A stretch of 6,837 bases of DNA, taken from positions 1 through 6,837 of the forward strand of contig JAEMQG010000026.1 in NCBI GenBank assembly GCA_022758935.1. The letters run 5' to 3'. A model generated the notes under the pieces. It was not told where the DNA came from. It searched no databases and saw only the letters and a list, made by a program, of their open reading frames with translations. Source of the stretch: Candidatus Nitrosopumilus sp. GTDB taxonomy: Archaea > Thermoproteota > Nitrososphaeria > Nitrososphaerales > Nitrosopumilaceae. A program made the position numbers and the translations under genes. Shown one piece after another: positions 5,269 to 6,837 of the stretch (within the stretch, counting starts at the first letter, position 1; the number at the start of each line of letters is the position of its first letter).

Positions 5269-6384
5269 ATGTTTGAAAAAAAATCTCGATCACCCGAAAT
5301 TAAATCTGGTCTTGATACTAACCTCAAGTCGATTTTAGAGAATAAATCTACAGATGTGGAAACCATCTCTGGTTCCTCTACTATGGTAGATTATTTACCT
5401 ACATCTATGCCTATTGCCGGAAGAATCGCAAATTTGATTCAAGAAGTACTACAACTTGAGGATGTCACCATTTACCCTGTTCTAGATTATTCGGCAGATC
5501 AAATTATTTATCCAATTTTGTCTACAATAGACGAAGCGCCAAATAATACCGTATTTTTGGATGATTTGGTTACTGGGGATATTTTTGATAAAGGCATCCA
5601 CGAAAGATTAATTGTTTGTCCTTTACATCCAAAATCAATTTCAGCAACCATGCGCATATACTGTCCTAAATGCAATTCGGCAAATATAGAGAAACTAAAT
5701 CTCGTTGAGCATAAAAAATGTGGTCATATTATAGAAAGTAAAATTTCAAATTATTCTACTTCCACTCCTTTTGTTTGTCCATCTTGTTCTAAAGAAATCA
5801 ACAATGCTGAAAATGATATCAAAGTTCTTGCAATGTGGTATCGATGTGAAAAGTGTGCAGAAAAATTTGATGATGCTCTTATAAAACTCTACTGCCGAAA
5901 ATTTAATCATGATTTTGATGCAAATTCTGGAAAATTTAATACATTGTTTTATTATCGATTAAAAACTTTACATATTTCCAAGGATGCTGATACAACAAAT
6001 ATAAAAAATGAACTAGTAAAATTACTACATCGTTTTAAAATTACAACAAAACAAAATACCCTTGTAAAAGGAAAAAGTGGTAATATGCATGACATCGCAA
6101 TATATGCTACAGGCACATCTGAGGATGACACTCTTTTGTTCTTCGTCAAAAATCGATACGAGGGTATAAGCGAGTCTGATATGAATTCTATTTTAATTGC
6201 CAAGTTGGATTTTGAACCAAAGCATGCATTGTTTGTTACTCAATCCCCACTTCAAGATGGAGTTGAAAATCTTGCCAAACTTTATGGTATTGTTACGATA
6301 TCTGAACCTGAATTTATAAAAATACGTTCACGTGTCGAAGAATTTGTCTCTTCCTGGTATGCCGATGTCGGAGGTCACAAATGA
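5269..6384 (+). CDS. TackOD1-like zinc-binding protein with degenerate PD-(D/E)XK-like C-terminal domain
   Basis: This 371-aa protein has no signal peptide or membrane segment and is probably cytoplasmic. After a polar N-terminus (1-40) and an alpha/beta part (about 41-115, including IYPVLDYSADQIIYPIL at 68-84) comes a Cys-rich region. Its ligands are C117/H120, C132-C135, C151-H153, C170-C173, C193-C196 and C209/H214, enough for two or more zinc sites. The spacing and the KKCGH element match my memory of the thaumarchaeal output domain TackOD1, found in archaeal signalling proteins. Residues about 243-356 follow the Mrr-type nuclease fold: HDIAIYA (274-280) holds the expected Asp, LLFFVKNR (289-296) is the ExK strand with Phe292 in place of Glu, and ALFVTQSP with LAKLYGI follows. 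The nuclease is therefore probably inactive and may bind or sense. It starts divergently from the ATPase gene and overlaps the pilin gene by 4 nt, so a role in pilus regulation is inferred. Its exact function is not known to me. Confidence 0.
   Translation: MFEKKSRSPEIKSGLDTNLKSILENKSTDVETISGSSTMVDYLPTSMPIAGRIANLIQEVLQLEDVTIYPVLDYSADQIIYPILSTIDEAPNNTVFLDDLVTGDIFDKGIHERLIVCPLHPKSISATMRIYCPKCNSANIEKLNLVEHKKCGHIIESKISNYSTSTPFVCPSCSKEINNAENDIKVLAMWYRCEKCAEKFDDALIKLYCRKFNHDFDANSGKFNTLFYYRLKTLHISKDADTTNIKNELVKLLHRFKITTKQNTLVKGKSGNMHDIAIYATGTSEDDTLLFFVKNRYEGISESDMNSILIAKLDFEPKHALFVTQSPLQDGVENLAKLYGIVTISEPEFIKIRSRVEEFVSSWYADVGGHK
6370..6375 (+). promoter_or_regulatory. Strong Shine-Dalgarno of the pilin-type gene
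   Basis: GGAGGT is a perfect anti-Shine-Dalgarno match lying 5 nt before ATG 6381, inside the last codons of the upstream gene. It fixes the pilin start and, with the ATGA overlap, indicates coupled translation. Confidence 0.
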
Positions 6385-6837
6385 AATATTCTTCTTCTAA
6401 TTCACATTTGAAAAAAAGACGTGCAGTAAGTCCGATTATGGGTAGTCTGTTAATTCTGGGTCTTGTCACATCTGTTGGCAGCGTAATTCTCTTTAATGGC
6501 ATGAATCAAATCAATGCATTTTCTTATGATCTATCATTTCATGATAAAGTAAAAAATGAAACATTTCGTGAAAATCTAATGTTTGAACATGTAAGATTTG
6601 ATCCTGTCTCTAAAAAAATTTCTCTCTATGTTGCAAATGTTGGAACTGTAGAATCTACCATTACTAGTGTTACAGTAGTAAAGATGGATACACAAGAAAT
6701 TTTAGTAGATAGGGTTGATGTAAATTCTATTACTTATGTTGAAGAATCAAGTAGCCCAATTGACATAACTGCAAACCTGACTACCTCTAACTGGAATAAT
6801 TCTGTATATCTTAATTCTGATTATAAAATATCAATAA
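6381..6837 (+). CDS. Archaeal type IV pilin-like protein, class III signal peptide (partial, C-terminus outside window)
   Basis: I translated 152 open codons to the window edge. The N-terminus is a class III (prepilin) signal: a 14-residue polar leader ending KKRR, then AVSPIMGS followed by a hydrophobic helix to about F38. The RAVSP motif is typical of archaeal Pilin_N (DUF1628-type) pilins, with cleavage expected around A15/V16 by a prepilin peptidase that is not in this window. The helix would pack in the filament core. From about residue 50 the chain is polar and beta-rich, with VRFDPVSKKISLYVANVGT (about 68-86), resembling the Ig-like sheets of archaeal pilin and archaellum-associated proteins. 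Length is unknown, so it may be a major pilin, a minor pilin or an adhesin tip. Its ATG overlaps the preceding TGA (ATGA), so it is in an operon with the zinc protein. It is the probable substrate of the divergently encoded ATPase and T2SSF machine. Confidence 0.
   Translation, partial: MKYSSSNSHLKKRRAVSPIMGSLLILGLVTSVGSVILFNGMNQINAFSYDLSFHDKVKNETFRENLMFEHVRFDPVSKKISLYVANVGTVESTITSVTVVKMDTQEILVDRVDVNSITYVEESSSPIDITANLTTSNWNNSVYLNSDYKISI

Noticed and set aside
5229..5276. A 15-codon upstream open frame overlapping the start of the 371-aa protein
   Set aside because: If transcription starts about 25 nt after the TATA-like element it is not fully in the mRNA, and nothing supports its translation.

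Overview
The window looks like chromosomal DNA of an ammonia-oxidising type Nitrososphaeria archaeon (Thaumarchaeota, Nitrosopumilus/Nitrosarchaeum-like). The evidence is AT-rich composition, a TrmB-type regulator, single-domain archaeal T2SSF membrane proteins, a TadA/VirB11-type pilus ATPase with a Lys/Glu-rich N-terminus, a protein matching the Thaumarchaeal output domain (TackOD1) cysteine pattern, and an archaeal pilin-type class III signal peptide. The lineage is inferred from these families and was not tested by a search. I see no rRNA, tRNA, CRISPR array, transposase or insertion sequence.

Layout. Bases 1-412 (minus) hold the N-terminal 137 codons of a HEAT-repeat protein whose HE dipeptides resemble deoxyhypusine hydroxylase. 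Bases 439-1281 (minus) encode a TrmB-family regulator. Bases 1282-1503 are a 222-bp intergenic stretch with the probable regulator promoter, flanked by TGAACAA/TTGTTCA half-sites. Bases 1504-5156 (minus) are a tight three-gene pilus assembly operon: the ATPase, then two T2SSF membrane proteins, with a 1-nt and a 4-nt gap. Bases 5157-5268 are a divergent promoter region containing a 20-bp TTGTTC-N8-GAACAA palindrome. From 5269 the plus strand carries a 371-aa protein (TackOD1-like zinc region plus a degenerate PD-(D/E)XK-like domain), overlapped by 4 nt with the start of a pilin-type protein that runs off the window.

Working model. The ATPase and the two T2SSF proteins would form the inner-membrane motor of a Tad/Epd-like archaeal type IV pilus. 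The plus-strand operon supplies a pilin-like substrate and a cytoplasmic zinc protein that may regulate or couple to the machine. A similar TTGTTC/GAACAA word lies in both the regulator promoter and the divergent pilus promoter, so the TrmB protein may control itself and the pilus genes. The prepilin peptidase and the major pilin are not in the window. The most unusual item is the 371-aa protein: a zinc-binding output-type region joined to a nuclease fold that appears to have lost its catalytic glutamate, translationally coupled to a pilin.
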